Positions 29,332-38,063 of a DNA stretch of 64,000 nt are shown one piece after another. Source of the stretch: Tamlana sp. I1. GTDB lineage: Bacteria > Bacteroidota > Bacteroidia > Flavobacteriales > Flavobacteriaceae. The stretch spans positions 1 to 64,000 of the forward strand of contig NZ_JACLAF010000015.1 in the NCBI RefSeq assembly GCF_015355625.1. Direction: 5' to 3'. Under the pieces are notes generated by a model. That model did not search any database and was not told where the DNA came from. It saw only the letters and a list, made by a program, of their open reading frames with translations. Within the stretch, counting starts at the first letter, position 1; each line of letters starts with the position of its first letter. A program made the position numbers and the translations under genes.

Positions 29332-30000
29332 TTAATTATCGAGAAACTCTTCTTTTGATATTTTTGCTTGCTTTAGTTCGGCTTTTGCAATTAAAGATTT
29401 GTAGCTAATATACTCTTGAAAACTTAAATTTTTATGAAAGCGTAAGACTAAAATAAACCCTGTGGAATCTACTTTTTTTAAATCGTTTAAAAGTGTGTTT
29501 TTAGTTGATTTAGTTACAAATGGCTCCGCATTCGGATTTAAAATATAGATAGAACCATCTTGATTAAAATTTATAAACTTGGTTTTATTTGATGCTTCTA
29601 AATCTGGAGACGCATCCGTTTTTTCGGTATAAACAACCTCTGTAAATTCTATAAAACCCAGTTGCTTTTCGCTGGTGTTATTGCAGGTATAATAGTTTCT
29701 TGCGTTTTCATTTTTATGACTCGAGTTGTTTTTTTTCTCTTGTAAAAATTTTATGTGTGGGATAACCTGATTTAAAGTTAGGCGTTTGTCAACATTAATC
29801 AACCAGTTGGTAGAAACAATTAAGTTTTTTCTATTTAGCTCAACACTATCTTTTTGGGTTTCATCGTAAAATAAATAACCTGGGGAGACATCGTTAATTT
29901 TAGAAATTTCAGAATAATCTATTTCAGGTAATTCTACCACTTTTTTATTTCCGCAGGAAAACACGGCACAGCATAAAAGTAAAATAATTTTGTTTTTCAT
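29332..30000 (-). CDS. lipoprotein of unknown function between folP and cdaA
   Basis: The start is placed at ATG 30000, giving MKNKIILLLCCAVFSCGNKK with a lipobox cysteine at about residue 16. A longer frame opens at 30036 but would put 12 non-signal residues in front and overlap folP. The 222-residue mature protein is soluble, with mixed charged strands and helices. NYYTCNNTSEKQLGF holds one further cysteine, and no domain is recognised. It should be anchored in the periplasm or outer membrane. It lies 37 bases from cdaA and 22 from folP, so one transcript is likely. Confidence 0.72.
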   Translation of the reverse strand: MKNKIILLLCCAVFSCGNKKVVELPEIDYSEISKINDVSPGYLFYDETQKDSVELNRKNLIVSTNWLINVDKRLTLNQVIPHIKFLQEKKNNSSHKNENARNYYTCNNTSEKQLGFIEFTEVVYTEKTDASPDLEASNKTKFINFNQDGSIYILNPNAEPFVTKSTKNTLLNDLKKVDSTGFILVLRFHKNLSFQEYISYKSLIAKAELKQAKISKEEFLDN

Positions 30001-30022
30001 ATTTTTAACCAATATCCAATAA

Positions 30023-30853
30023 CTAACAACCAGCAATCAAAGCCTCAGTTAATTTAACACATTCCATAGCTTCTTTTACATCGTGAACTCTTAAAATAGA
30101 AGCGCCTTTTTGTAAGGCAACGGTATTTAAAACCGATGTGCCGTTTAGGGCTTTATCGGCTGTGGTTTCTAAAGTTTTATAAATCATAGATTTTCTTGAA
30201 ACCCCTACTAATAGCGGTTTTTCAATCATTTTAAAAAGTTCTAGTTGGTTTAGCAATTCGAAATTTTGTTCTAAAGTTTTTGCAAAACCAAATCCAGGAT
30301 CAACAATAATATCGATAATCCCTAAAGCTTTTGCTGCAGCGATGCGTTCGGAAAAATAAAACAAAACATCCTTTGTTAAATTGTTGTATTCGGTTAGCTG
30401 TTGCATGGTTTTAGGCGTACCTCGCATGTGCATCATAATATAAGGAACATGTAAATTAGCAACCGTTTGCAGTATGTTAGCATCTAGTTTTCCTGCCGAA
30501 ATATCGTTAACCATAGCTGCTCCAGCTTCAATACATTGTTTAGCAACTTCGCTTCTAAAGGTGTCGATAGATAATAAAATATCTGGAAATGTTTTTAAAA
30601 GCGATTTCACCACGGGTAAAATGCGGTTTAGCTCTTCGATTTCGCTTACATGGTCGGCGTTTGGTCTAGAGCTGTACGCACCAATATCGATAAAAGTAGC
30701 GCCGTCTTTTAGCATTTTTTCAACAGCTAAAAGCATTTCTTTTTCGTTTTTATGGGCGCCACCATCGTAAAAAGAATCGGGTGTCATATTTAAAATCCCC
30801 ATCACTTTTGGCGTTGATAAATCGATGAGTTGCCCTTTGCAATTAATAGTCAT
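30023..30853 (-). CDS. folP: dihydropteroate synthase
   Basis: A 276-residue TIM-barrel enzyme of folate synthesis that joins p-aminobenzoate to dihydropterin pyrophosphate. Motifs follow in order: VMGILNMTPDSFYDGG (about 14-29), GAYSSRPNADHV, LLSIDTFR, MVNDISAGKLD, YIMMHMRGTP, DPGFGFAKT and GVSRKSMI (about 220). All pterin and pABA contact segments are intact. It heads a minus-strand group with a lipoprotein gene and cdaA and is divergent from the DUF1599 gene. Confidence 0.97.
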   Translation of the reverse strand: MTINCKGQLIDLSTPKVMGILNMTPDSFYDGGAHKNEKEMLLAVEKMLKDGATFIDIGAYSSRPNADHVSEIEELNRILPVVKSLLKTFPDILLSIDTFRSEVAKQCIEAGAAMVNDISAGKLDANILQTVANLHVPYIMMHMRGTPKTMQQLTEYNNLTKDVLFYFSERIAAAKALGIIDIIVDPGFGFAKTLEQNFELLNQLELFKMIEKPLLVGVSRKSMIYKTLETTADKALNGTSVLNTVALQKGASILRVHDVKEAMECVKLTEALIAGC

Positions 30854-30946
30854 TTATACGGTTTTGTAATATGTTAGAACTTTAGGCCCTAAACCTTTGA
30901 ACATTCTAATAAAATATGCGAAATTTACGCAAAATTCAATTTATTC

Positions 30947-31492
30947 ATGCAAGATACTTCAAAACAATACGATGCCGTAATAGATACCTGTAAAAGTTTA
31001 TTTATAAAGAAAATGAGTGACTACGGAAGTGCTTGGAGAATTTTAAGATTACCATCGCTTACCGATCAAATATTTATTAAAGCGCAACGTATTCGTGGCT
31101 TGCAGCAAAACGATGTTAGAAAGGTTGATGAAGGAGAAGTTAGCGAGTTTATCGGGATTATTAATTACAGCATTATGGCTTTAATCCAATTGGAAAAAGG
31201 CGTGGTAGAACAACCTGATTTATCGACTGAAGAAGCTACCGAGTTGTATGAGAAAATGGCTGCTCGCACCAAAAAATTAATGGAAGATAAAAACCACGAT
31301 TATGGCGAAGCCTGGCGCGATATGCGTGTAAGCAGTTTAACCGATTTAATTCTTCAGAAATTATTACGTGTAAAACAAATTGAAGATAACCAAGGAAAAA
31401 CATTAGTTAGCGAAGGTATTGATGCCAATTATCAAGACATGATTAATTATGGTATCTTCGCGATGATTCACTTAAATGAGGACAACGCATGA
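30947..31492 (+). CDS. DUF1599 family protein
   Basis: A 181-residue soluble protein made of two related halves: KKMSDYGSAWRILRLPSLTDQIFIKAQRIRGL (split across about 22-53) and the later DKNHDYGEAWRDMRVSSLTDLILQKLLRVKQI. Each carries the DUF1599 pattern (DYG-x-AWR-x-MR-x-SL-TD). This family has been grouped with nucleotide-modification-associated domains, but I know of no proven reaction. The ATGA overlap with the DoxX-type gene (stop 31492, start 31489) shows translational coupling. It leads the operon that ends with tpiA. Confidence 0.87.
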   Translation: MQDTSKQYDAVIDTCKSLFIKKMSDYGSAWRILRLPSLTDQIFIKAQRIRGLQQNDVRKVDEGEVSEFIGIINYSIMALIQLEKGVVEQPDLSTEEATELYEKMAARTKKLMEDKNHDYGEAWRDMRVSSLTDLILQKLLRVKQIEDNQGKTLVSEGIDANYQDMINYGIFAMIHLNEDNA

Positions 31493-32583
31493 GAGTATTA
31501 GTAGCCATTTCTAGAATTTTTGTAGGGGTATTATTTATTATTTCAGGATTTATAAAACTGAATGATCCCTTAGGTTTTTCATATAAATTACAAGAATATT
31601 TTAGTGTCGATGTGCTTAATATTCCAGCTTTAGAGCCTTATGCACTCGGAATTTCAATATTAGTCGTTGTTTTTGAAGTCGTTTTAGGTGTCTTTTTATT
31701 AATAGGTTACAAGCCCAAATTTACGGTTTGGAGTTTACTGTTAATGATTGTCTTTTTTACCTTTTTAACCTTCTATTCTGCTTATTTTGATAAAGTAAAA
31801 GACTGTGGTTGCTTTGGTGATGCGCTTAAATTAACCCCATGGGAAAGTTTTACAAAAGATCTGGTGCTGCTTATTTTTATTCTGATTTTATTTGTTGGCT
31901 TAAAATATATTCATCCTGTTTTCGGGAAATTACAAACAACCATTTTTGCTCTGTTAAGTTTTATTTTGAGTTTATGGTTTGGTTTTCATGTATTAGAACA
32001 TTTGCCTGCAATAGACTTTAGAGCCTATAAAATAGGAAACAATATTTCTGAAGGTATGACGATTCCTGAAGATGCCCCAAAACCCATTCAAGAGTACAGT
32101 TGGACGTTTAACTTAAATGGAGAAAACAAAGTTTTTAAAACCAATGGCTCGTATCCAAAAGTAGATGGCGACTATGTAAGTGTAGAAACCAAAGTGATTC
32201 AAGAAGGGTACCAACCTCCAATTTACGATTTCTCTATTGAAAGTGAAGATGGCGATTTAACTGCCCAATTTTTAAATGAAGATAAGTTAATCGTTGTAGT
32301 TTCATATAGCTTAGAGCATATCGAACGTAACGGCGCACTAAAGTTAAAAGCACTTCAAGATGAAGCCAGACGTCATGGGTATAAAATTATAGGCTTAACA
32401 GCTTCTGGTGAAGATGCAAAACAGCACATTAAAGAAACGTACAACATCGATTTCGAATTTTATTTGTGCGACGAAAAAGCTTTAAAAACAGTAGTACGAT
32501 CAAATCCAGGTGTTTTAGAATTAGATAAAGGCACAATAAAACAAAAAGTACATTGGAACGATATTGAAGATTTAAAATTCTAA
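31489..32583 (+). CDS. DoxX/MauE-type membrane protein with C-terminal soluble domain (BT_3928-like)
   Basis: A 364-residue protein. Four helices lie in residues about 1-130: SGFIKLNDPLGFSYKLQEYF is the DoxX/MauE opening, and KDCGCFGDALKLTPWESFTKD holds the vicinal cysteines. A fifth segment follows (about 147-165). The last 200 residues are soluble, and the part from LIVVVSYSLEHIERNG has a thioredoxin-like fold pattern without a CxxC. The family resembles 'BT_3928' proteins of Bacteroidota and may take part in thiol or quinone redox chemistry at the membrane. It overlaps DUF1599 by four bases. Confidence 0.8.
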   Translation: MRVLVAISRIFVGVLFIISGFIKLNDPLGFSYKLQEYFSVDVLNIPALEPYALGISILVVVFEVVLGVFLLIGYKPKFTVWSLLLMIVFFTFLTFYSAYFDKVKDCGCFGDALKLTPWESFTKDLVLLIFILILFVGLKYIHPVFGKLQTTIFALLSFILSLWFGFHVLEHLPAIDFRAYKIGNNISEGMTIPEDAPKPIQEYSWTFNLNGENKVFKTNGSYPKVDGDYVSVETKVIQEGYQPPIYDFSIESEDGDLTAQFLNEDKLIVVVSYSLEHIERNGALKLKALQDEARRHGYKIIGLTASGEDAKQHIKETYNIDFEFYLCDEKALKTVVRSNPGVLELDKGTIKQKVHWNDIEDLKF

Positions 32584-32625
32584 ATTCATTGTCTTTTCAG
32601 TTAAACAAATCAATTTAAAAACTAT

Positions 32626-33702
32626 TTGATAGGTTATTTATTAAATAAAATTTTCTACGCTATTCTCACGCTTTTTGGGGTAGTTACTGTGATATTCTTT
32701 TTATTTAGCGTCCTGCCGGGCGACCCAGCACAAATGATGCTTGGGCAAAATGAAGATAGCGAACAATTAGCCTTAGTAAAAAAGAAGTACGGTTTCGATA
32801 AACCCATAAGTACACAGTATTTATATTATATAAACGATTTATCGCCACTGTCATTTCACTCAAATAACCCCGAAGATTATACCTTTTTAAGAGACGGAAA
32901 ATACAAGGAAACCACGTTGTTTTCCATAGGAAATACTACAGCCGTATTGAAGTTGCCTTATTTAAGAGAATCCTTTACTAAACAAGGGAAATTGGTAAGT
33001 CAGGTTTTAGGCGAAACTTTGCCAAATACTTTTGTTTTAGCAGTTACAGCCATAATAATTGCCATGCTTTTAGGTGTTTTTCTTGGCATTATTTCAGCAT
33101 TAAATAAAGACACTTGGTTAGACAAAGTCATTCAAATATTAAGCACATTTGGTATGAGTATACCATCCTTTTTCAGCGCTATTTTATTCGCTTGGTTTTT
33201 TGGATATATTCTTCATGAATACACGCATTTAGAAATGACCGGGAGTTTATACGAGATGGACGATTTTGGTGAAGGCATGCACATCCGTTGGAAAAATTTA
33301 ATCCTTCCAGCCGTAGTTTTAGGCATTCGTCCTTTAGCCGTTGTTATTCAACTCATGCGAAATTCGCTATTAGAAGTTTTCAACCAAGACTATATAAGAA
33401 CCGCACGAGCAAAAGGTTTGAGTGAGTTTCAAATAATAAAAAGACACGCCGTTAAAAACGCTTTAAACCCTGTGGTTACAGCAATTTCGGGTTGGTTTGC
33501 TTCCATGTTGGCAGGTGCCGTGTTTGTAGAATATATTTTTGGCTGGAACGGTTTAGGAAAAGAAATTGTAAATGCTTTAAACACTTTAGATTTGCCTGTA
33601 ATTATGGGCGCCGTGTTAATTATAGCCTTATTGTTTATAATTATTAATATTTTTGTGGATCTTATTTACGTGTGGTTAGACCCAAAAGTAAAATTAGAAT
33701 AA
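32626..33702 (+). CDS. ABC transporter permease, DppB/OppB type
   Basis: A 358-residue binding-protein-dependent permease. The opening IGYLLNKIFYAILTLFGVVT and FFLFSVLPGDPAQMMLGQN are typical of dipeptide/oligopeptide permeases. The EAA-like loop that contacts the ATPase is YIRTARAKGLSEFQIIKRHAVKNALNPV. The start codon is TTG at 32626: the family starts right there, and the frame has no closer ATG. No ATPase or binding protein gene is adjacent, so partners must lie elsewhere. It sits 42 bases after the DoxX-type gene in the operon. Confidence 0.88.
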   Translation: MIGYLLNKIFYAILTLFGVVTVIFFLFSVLPGDPAQMMLGQNEDSEQLALVKKKYGFDKPISTQYLYYINDLSPLSFHSNNPEDYTFLRDGKYKETTLFSIGNTTAVLKLPYLRESFTKQGKLVSQVLGETLPNTFVLAVTAIIIAMLLGVFLGIISALNKDTWLDKVIQILSTFGMSIPSFFSAILFAWFFGYILHEYTHLEMTGSLYEMDDFGEGMHIRWKNLILPAVVLGIRPLAVVIQLMRNSLLEVFNQDYIRTARAKGLSEFQIIKRHAVKNALNPVVTAISGWFASMLAGAVFVEYIFGWNGLGKEIVNALNTLDLPVIMGAVLIIALLFIIINIFVDLIYVWLDPKVKLE

Positions 33703-33723
33703 TTCCTGCAAACGCAGGAGTCT
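33702..33723. repeat. small dispersed palindrome TCCTGC/GCAGGA
   Basis: TCCTGC-AAAC-GCAGGA immediately after the permease stop and before the TlpA-like start. It resembles a short palindrome I recall as frequent between genes in this family of bacteria. It also explains why a longer upstream frame of the next gene is not a real N-terminus. Confidence 0.5.
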
Positions 33724-33743
33724 CATGCGTCATGTCTAAAACT

Positions 33744-34235
33744 ATGAAAAAATTAAAATACTTAGCGATACTTCTTTTTACAGTTTTTAGCTGTAATTCC
33801 CAAGTGCCTACTAAATTTTCGGAAGCGGCTTTAAATGATGAGTTTTTAAACTTAAACGGTGAATCTGTCGCTTTTAAAACCATTCTAGAAGCCCATAAAG
33901 GAAAAACCATCGTGATAGATATTTGGGCATCTTGGTGCAGCGATTGTATTAAAGGCATGCCAAAAGTAAAGGCTTTACAGAAAAAACATCCCGAAGCCGC
34001 TTATGTATTTTTGTCTTTAGACAGAGCTGAAAAAGCATGGAAAAACGGCATTAAAAAATACCAAGTTGAAGGAGATCATTATTATTTGCCTAACGGAAAA
34101 AAGAGTGCCTTTGGCGATTTTGTAAATATCGATTGGATCCCAAGATATATTGTGGTTGATGCCGAAGGAAACATTAAACTTTTCAAGGCTGTTGAAGCCG
34201 ATGATAACAATATTGAGATTAATATAACTAAATAA
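33744..34235 (+). CDS. TlpA-like thioredoxin-fold lipoprotein
   Basis: The start is placed at ATG 33744 (MKKLKYLAILLFTVFSCNSQ), giving a signal peptide with lipobox cysteine at about residue 17. The open frame reaches back to 33672 through the permease gene and a palindrome and is not credible there. The mature protein is a thioredoxin fold with DIWASWCSDCIKGMPKVKALQ as active site (WCSDC) and IPRYIVVDAEGNI near the cis-proline loop. It should act as a periplasmic thiol-disulfide oxidoreductase. It sits in the operon before tpiA, near another redox-type membrane protein. Confidence 0.88.
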   Translation: MKKLKYLAILLFTVFSCNSQVPTKFSEAALNDEFLNLNGESVAFKTILEAHKGKTIVIDIWASWCSDCIKGMPKVKALQKKHPEAAYVFLSLDRAEKAWKNGIKKYQVEGDHYYLPNGKKSAFGDFVNIDWIPRYIVVDAEGNIKLFKAVEADDNNIEINITK

Positions 34236-34268
34236 AATCCCTAAATATTAGGGTGTAATACTACTATT

Positions 34269-35018
34269 ATGAGAAAACAAATTGTAGCCGGAAACTGGAA
34301 ACTAAATAATGATTTAGCGCAAACTGAAACATTAATTACAAGCTTAAAAGCACAGGTTAAAACATCTGCTGCCGAAGTGATGATTGCACCAACAGCAACA
34401 AACTTATGGCATGCTTACAACAGCACAAAAGGCTCAGGAATCGAGGTAATCGCACAAAACATGCACTTTGCAGAAAATGGTGCTTACACAGGAGAAATTA
34501 GCGCAAGCATGTTAAAAAGTGTTGGCATAAACACAGTAATTTTAGGTCATAGCGAGCGTCGTGAGTATTTTAACGAAACCGACGAAACATTAGCTAAAAA
34601 AGTAGATGCTGCTTTAGCAAAAGGCATGCGTGTTATTTTCTGTTTTGGTGAAGAATTAGCCGATAGAAAATCTGGAAACGAAGAAACTGTTGTTGGAAAT
34701 CAAATTAAAAACGCGTTGTTTCATTTAAAATCAGCCGATTTTCAAAACATCGTTTTAGCTTACGAACCTGTTTGGGCCATAGGAACTGGCGAAACTGCAA
34801 GTCCAGAGCAAGCACAAGACATGCACGCTTTCATTAGAAAAACACTAGCCGATGCTTATGGAAATGATGTTGCCGATGAGGTTTCAATCCTTTACGGAGG
34901 TAGTGTAAAACCAGCAAATGCTGAAGAAATTTTCTCTAAACCAGATGTAGATGGTGGTTTAATTGGCGGAGCTTCACTAAATGCTGAAGATTTTTTCGCT
35001 ATTGTAAATGCATTTTAA
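34269..35018 (+). CDS. tpiA: triose-phosphate isomerase
   Basis: A 249-residue glycolytic enzyme. The opening RKQIVAGNWKLNND holds N and K of the active site, LGHSERREYF the catalytic histidine, YEPVWAIGTG the catalytic glutamate, and YGGSVKPANAEEIF the phosphate-binding loop. All are intact. It ends the operon that starts with DUF1599 and is followed by a strong hairpin. Confidence 0.98.
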   Translation: MRKQIVAGNWKLNNDLAQTETLITSLKAQVKTSAAEVMIAPTATNLWHAYNSTKGSGIEVIAQNMHFAENGAYTGEISASMLKSVGINTVILGHSERREYFNETDETLAKKVDAALAKGMRVIFCFGEELADRKSGNEETVVGNQIKNALFHLKSADFQNIVLAYEPVWAIGTGETASPEQAQDMHAFIRKTLADAYGNDVADEVSILYGGSVKPANAEEIFSKPDVDGGLIGGASLNAEDFFAIVNAF

Positions 35019-35042
35019 TTAAACGTATTTATTAAAATATTC

Positions 35043-35074
35043 AAGCGCGACCCTGATTATTTAGGGTCGCGCTT
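35043..35074 (+). terminator. hairpin after tpiA
   Basis: AAGCGCGACCCT pairs with AGGGTCGCGCTT (12 perfect pairs) around seven bases, 25 bases after the stop. The T run is weak (GTAGTTT), so termination may be partly Rho-aided. Confidence 0.75.
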
Positions 35075-35122
35075 GTAGTTTACAGGCTGTACAGATAAAA
35101 AAGGAGGTTTAATTATTGTGCG

Positions 35123-35246
35123 CTTCGACAAGCTCAGCGTGACCGAGTAACTACGATTTGTGTTTTGAATTTAAATGATATTAGGAAATTTGTTTTTTGT
35201 AACAAATACAATTATTAGCTGTAATGTCAGGCTGAGCTTGTCGAAG
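35123..35246. repeat. inverted-repeat element with 21-bp arms (CTTCGACAAGCTCAGC type)
   Basis: The left arm 35123-35143 and right arm 35226-35246 are reverse complements with one mismatch in 21. The arm sequence is one I recognise as a widespread intergenic palindrome in Bacteroidota. The inner ~80 bases are AT-rich and non-coding. Confidence 0.75.
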
Positions 35247-35289
35247 TCTTTTCTCGTGCCTTAAAAAGGGATGCCACTTTAGTATCCTT

Positions 35290-35589
35290 TCATCCATATA
35301 CCAATTCTTTGTTTTTTTCTATGGATTTTATAAGGATAGGGTTTTTAAGAGTCTGTTCTTCAACGAGGTCAACTTCTCTTTGGAAAATTTTTTTAAGTTT
35401 TTCTTTTAGAGATAGATAGTTGTCAAAATATTTCTCTAATTCAATTTTTTGAAACTTTACTAAAAAATCAATGTCACTATTTTTTGAGAAATGATTTCCA
35501 GTAGCTGAACCAAATAAATAAAGCTTTTCTACGAGATGAGTTTCGCAGAGTGATTTTATTAAATTTTTATTTTGTTCAGTTATAATCAT
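35290..35589 (-). CDS. MNT-type nucleotidyltransferase domain protein
   Basis: A 99-residue minimal nucleotidyltransferase. LYLFGSATGNHFSKNSDIDF (GS...DxD, residues about 24-43) is the catalytic motif, and VDLVEEQTL carries a third acidic residue. Such proteins usually act as antitoxins that AMPylate a HEPN partner encoded next to them. No HEPN-type gene lies on either side here (a repeat element downstream, divergent prmA upstream), so it is either an orphan or has lost its partner. It lies alone on the minus strand. Confidence 0.85.
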   Translation of the reverse strand: MIITEQNKNLIKSLCETHLVEKLYLFGSATGNHFSKNSDIDFLVKFQKIELEKYFDNYLSLKEKLKKIFQREVDLVEEQTLKNPILIKSIEKNKELVYG

Positions 35590-35732
35590 ATATCAAATTT
35601 AAACCATTTAATTTTAAGTTCACAATTTTTGTCATAAATGAATGAATGCCAACGAAACACTATCACATTAAACTTCCGTTAAGTTTAAGAACTCTTTATG
35701 AGAACAATTCGTATAATTTAGAGATTAACCTC

Positions 35733-35740
35733 TATCTTTG
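35733..35740 (+). promoter_or_regulatory. -7 element of the prmA-clpS promoter
   Basis: TATCTTTG, an exact TAnnTTTG match, 21 bases before the prmA ATG at 35761. The predicted leader is short. Confidence 0.55.
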
Positions 35741-35760
35741 TCGACCGAAAAAAAATAACT

Positions 35761-36597
35761 ATGTCAAATATCATTTATATAGGCTACGAATTTAAAGTAT
35801 CGCCTTTACAACCAGGGGTTGAAATTCTTATTGCCGAATTAGGTTACGCTGGTTTTGAAAGCTTTGTTGAAACCGAAAACGGTGTTACAGCATACATTCA
35901 AAAGGAAGAATGGCACGGCGATATTCTTGATGATATTCAAATTTTAGAATCTGATGAATTTGACATTTCATTCGAATTTAATGAAATCGAACAAACCAAC
36001 TGGAACGAAGAATGGGAGAAAAATTTTAGTCCGATTGTAGTCGATGATGTTTGTGCTGTTCGTGCCCCATTTCATGATAAGTTCGATACCCAATACGATA
36101 TTATAATTGAACCTAAAATGAGTTTTGGAACTGGGCACCATGAAACCACGCACATGATGATTGAGCATATTTTAAAAAACGATTTCACCAATAAATCGGT
36201 TTTAGATATGGGCTGCGGCACAGGAGTTTTGGCGATTCTAGCCGAAATGAAAGGTGCCAAACCCATTGATGCTGTCGATTATGACAACTGGTGTTATTTA
36301 AACAGTTTGGAAAATGTAGAACGTAATAATTGCGAACATATCACGGTTATTGAAGGTGATGCTTCAGTACTTCAAAATAAAAAATACGACGTGATAATTG
36401 CTAATATTAACCGCAATATCTTGTTACAAGATTTAAAAACTTACGCGTCTTGTTTAAATGAAAACGGGACTCTATTTTTAAGTGGATTTTACAACGATGA
36501 CATTCCAACTATTCAAGCCGAATGTGAGAAGTATTTGTTAAAGTTTGAAGAAAAACTTGAACGAAACAATTGGGTTGCTCTAAAATTTTTAAATTAG
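35761..36597 (+). CDS. prmA: ribosomal protein L11 methyltransferase
   Basis: A 278-residue SAM-dependent enzyme that trimethylates ribosomal protein L11. The N-terminal substrate-recognition domain (about 1-70) ends in EQTNWNEEWEKNFSPIVV. FGTGHHETTHMM and the SAM motif DMGCGTGVLAILAEMKGA (about 147-164) follow, then the family motif ANINRNIL. It is followed by clpS 49 bases later. Confidence 0.95.
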   Translation: MSNIIYIGYEFKVSPLQPGVEILIAELGYAGFESFVETENGVTAYIQKEEWHGDILDDIQILESDEFDISFEFNEIEQTNWNEEWEKNFSPIVVDDVCAVRAPFHDKFDTQYDIIIEPKMSFGTGHHETTHMMIEHILKNDFTNKSVLDMGCGTGVLAILAEMKGAKPIDAVDYDNWCYLNSLENVERNNCEHITVIEGDASVLQNKKYDVIIANINRNILLQDLKTYASCLNENGTLFLSGFYNDDIPTIQAECEKYLLKFEEKLERNNWVALKFLN

Positions 36598-36646
36598 TAA
36601 ATAAATTGATGGTTTCTGTGTGAACTGTCTGAAACACAATAGGATT

Positions 36647-36922
36647 ATGAGTACTAAAGAAAAAACATCCGAAGAAGTTTTACTTCAGGAAGCGGTTTCA
36701 ACTCAAAACGAAATAGTGGTTTATAATGATGATGTAAATACTTTTGATCATGTTATAGAAACACTTATTTATGCCTGCGATCATACTGCCGAACAAGCAG
36801 AGCAATGTTCGTTAATCGTGCACTACAACGGGAAATGTACGGTTAAAACAGGCGATTACGACGATTTAAAACCGCGATGCTCTATGCTTTTAGAAGCAGG
36901 ATTGAGTGCGGAAATTGTGTAG
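36647..36922 (+). CDS. clpS: ATP-dependent Clp protease adaptor ClpS
   Basis: ClpS passes N-degron substrates to the ClpAP/ClpCP protease. The core reads EIVVYNDDVNTFDHVIETL with the NDDxNTxxxV substrate-pocket motif, then AEQCSLIVHYNGKCTVKTG. I place the start at ATG 36647 (MSTKEKTSEEVLL, 91 residues), because the frame opening at 36620 adds nine residues not usual for the family. Co-transcribed with prmA. Confidence 0.92.
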   Translation: MSTKEKTSEEVLLQEAVSTQNEIVVYNDDVNTFDHVIETLIYACDHTAEQAEQCSLIVHYNGKCTVKTGDYDDLKPRCSMLLEAGLSAEIV

Positions 36923-37028
36923 TTTAAACAGATTTCTTCATTAATATGTAAGTTCTGGAAATTAGGTAAGTGTATAATCTCTAATTTCAGGGCGTTCGAG
37001 TAGAGGTAGAGTGCTGATTTTCATAAAC

Positions 37029-37131
37029 TTCTCGACTCCGCTCGAAGACCATTATCTTCTAGAGTTTAGAGTGAAAACTAAGAAATTTAATTAAAGCTTT
37101 AATATCAGGGTGTTCGAGCGGAGTCGAGAAC
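37029..37131. repeat. inverted repeat with 18-bp perfect arms (CTCGACTCCGCTCGA type)
   Basis: TTCTCGACTCCGCTCGAA at 37029-37046 is the exact reverse complement of 37114-37131. A related degenerate copy precedes it at 36993. Similar half-elements recur at 53663, 55680 and 56094. Non-coding. Confidence 0.75.
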
Positions 37132-37154
37132 ATAGAACGTTGATATGTAATATT

Positions 37155-37970
37155 TTATGGTTAAACTCGAATTGACAAAGCGTTTTTTTTGTCACTTCGA
37201 GTGATTCCGATTTTTCTTCGGAATTGTATCGAGAAGTTGATAACGTTGTAATATTTCTTCGTAATAGTATTTTGACTCGTATAAGATTCTCGATACAATG
37301 CTCCTAAGGTCGCATCACTCGAACTGACGTAGCGTTTTTTTGTCACTTCGAGTGATTCCGATTTTTCTTCGGAATTGTATCGAGAAGTTGATAACGTTGT
37401 AATATTTCTTCGTAATAGTATTTTGACTCGTATAAGATTCTCGATACAATGCTCCTAAGGTCGCATCACTCGAATTGACATAGGATTAGCTACTGCAGCA
37501 CATTTATGGTATCTAAGGTTAATTTTTGAATAAGAAATTGATTGCCGAAAAGTAGGGGTTTGAGTTTTGAATTGTCACTTCGAGTGATTCCGATTTTTCT
37601 TCGGAATTGTATCGAGAAGTTGATAACGCTGTAATTTTTCTTCGTAGTAGTATTTTAACAAGTATAAGATTCTCGATACAATGCTCCTAAGGTCGCATCA
37701 CTCGAATTGACATAGGATTAGCTACCGCAGCACATTTATTGTCCCTGAGGTTTTATTTTTTGAATAAGAAATTGATTGCCGAAAAGTAGGGCTTGGATTT
37801 TTGAATTGTCACTTCGAGTGATTCCAATTTTTCTTCGGAATTGTATCGAGAAGTTGATAACGTTGTAATTTTTCTTCGTAATAGTTTTTAACAAGTATAA
37901 GATTCTCGATACAATGCTCCTAATCTCGCATCACTCGAATTGACATAGGATTAGCTACCGCAGCCATTTA
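37155..37970. repeat. second array of the palindromic repeat family, inverted relative to the first
   Basis: Half A' (GTCACTTCGAGTGATTCCGA...GTATCGAGAA) starts at 37191, 37342, 37573 and 37808. Each is followed by a ~50-base spacer and half B' (TTCTCGATACAATGCTCC...CGAATTGACA). These are the reverse complements of the half-elements in the 27434-28490 array, so the two arrays form long inverted repeats around 28.5-37.1 kb. Longer AT-rich spacers containing GATTGCCGAAAAGTAGGG separate the later units. Confidence 0.92.
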
Positions 37971-38063
37971 TTGTATCTAAGGTTTTATTTTTTGAAGTCG
38001 AGAACATACAGTGTTGATTTTTACATTACTGTATTTACTTAACCACAACCTTTAGAGTGATAC

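Noticed and set aside
28509-36922. Composite transposon bounded by the two repeat arrays
   Set aside because: The enclosed genes are core housekeeping genes and the repeats have no transposase; only a possible inversion substrate is supported.
37161-37346. 61-codon ORF in the second array
   Set aside because: Also translated repeat sequence, absent from other units in frame.
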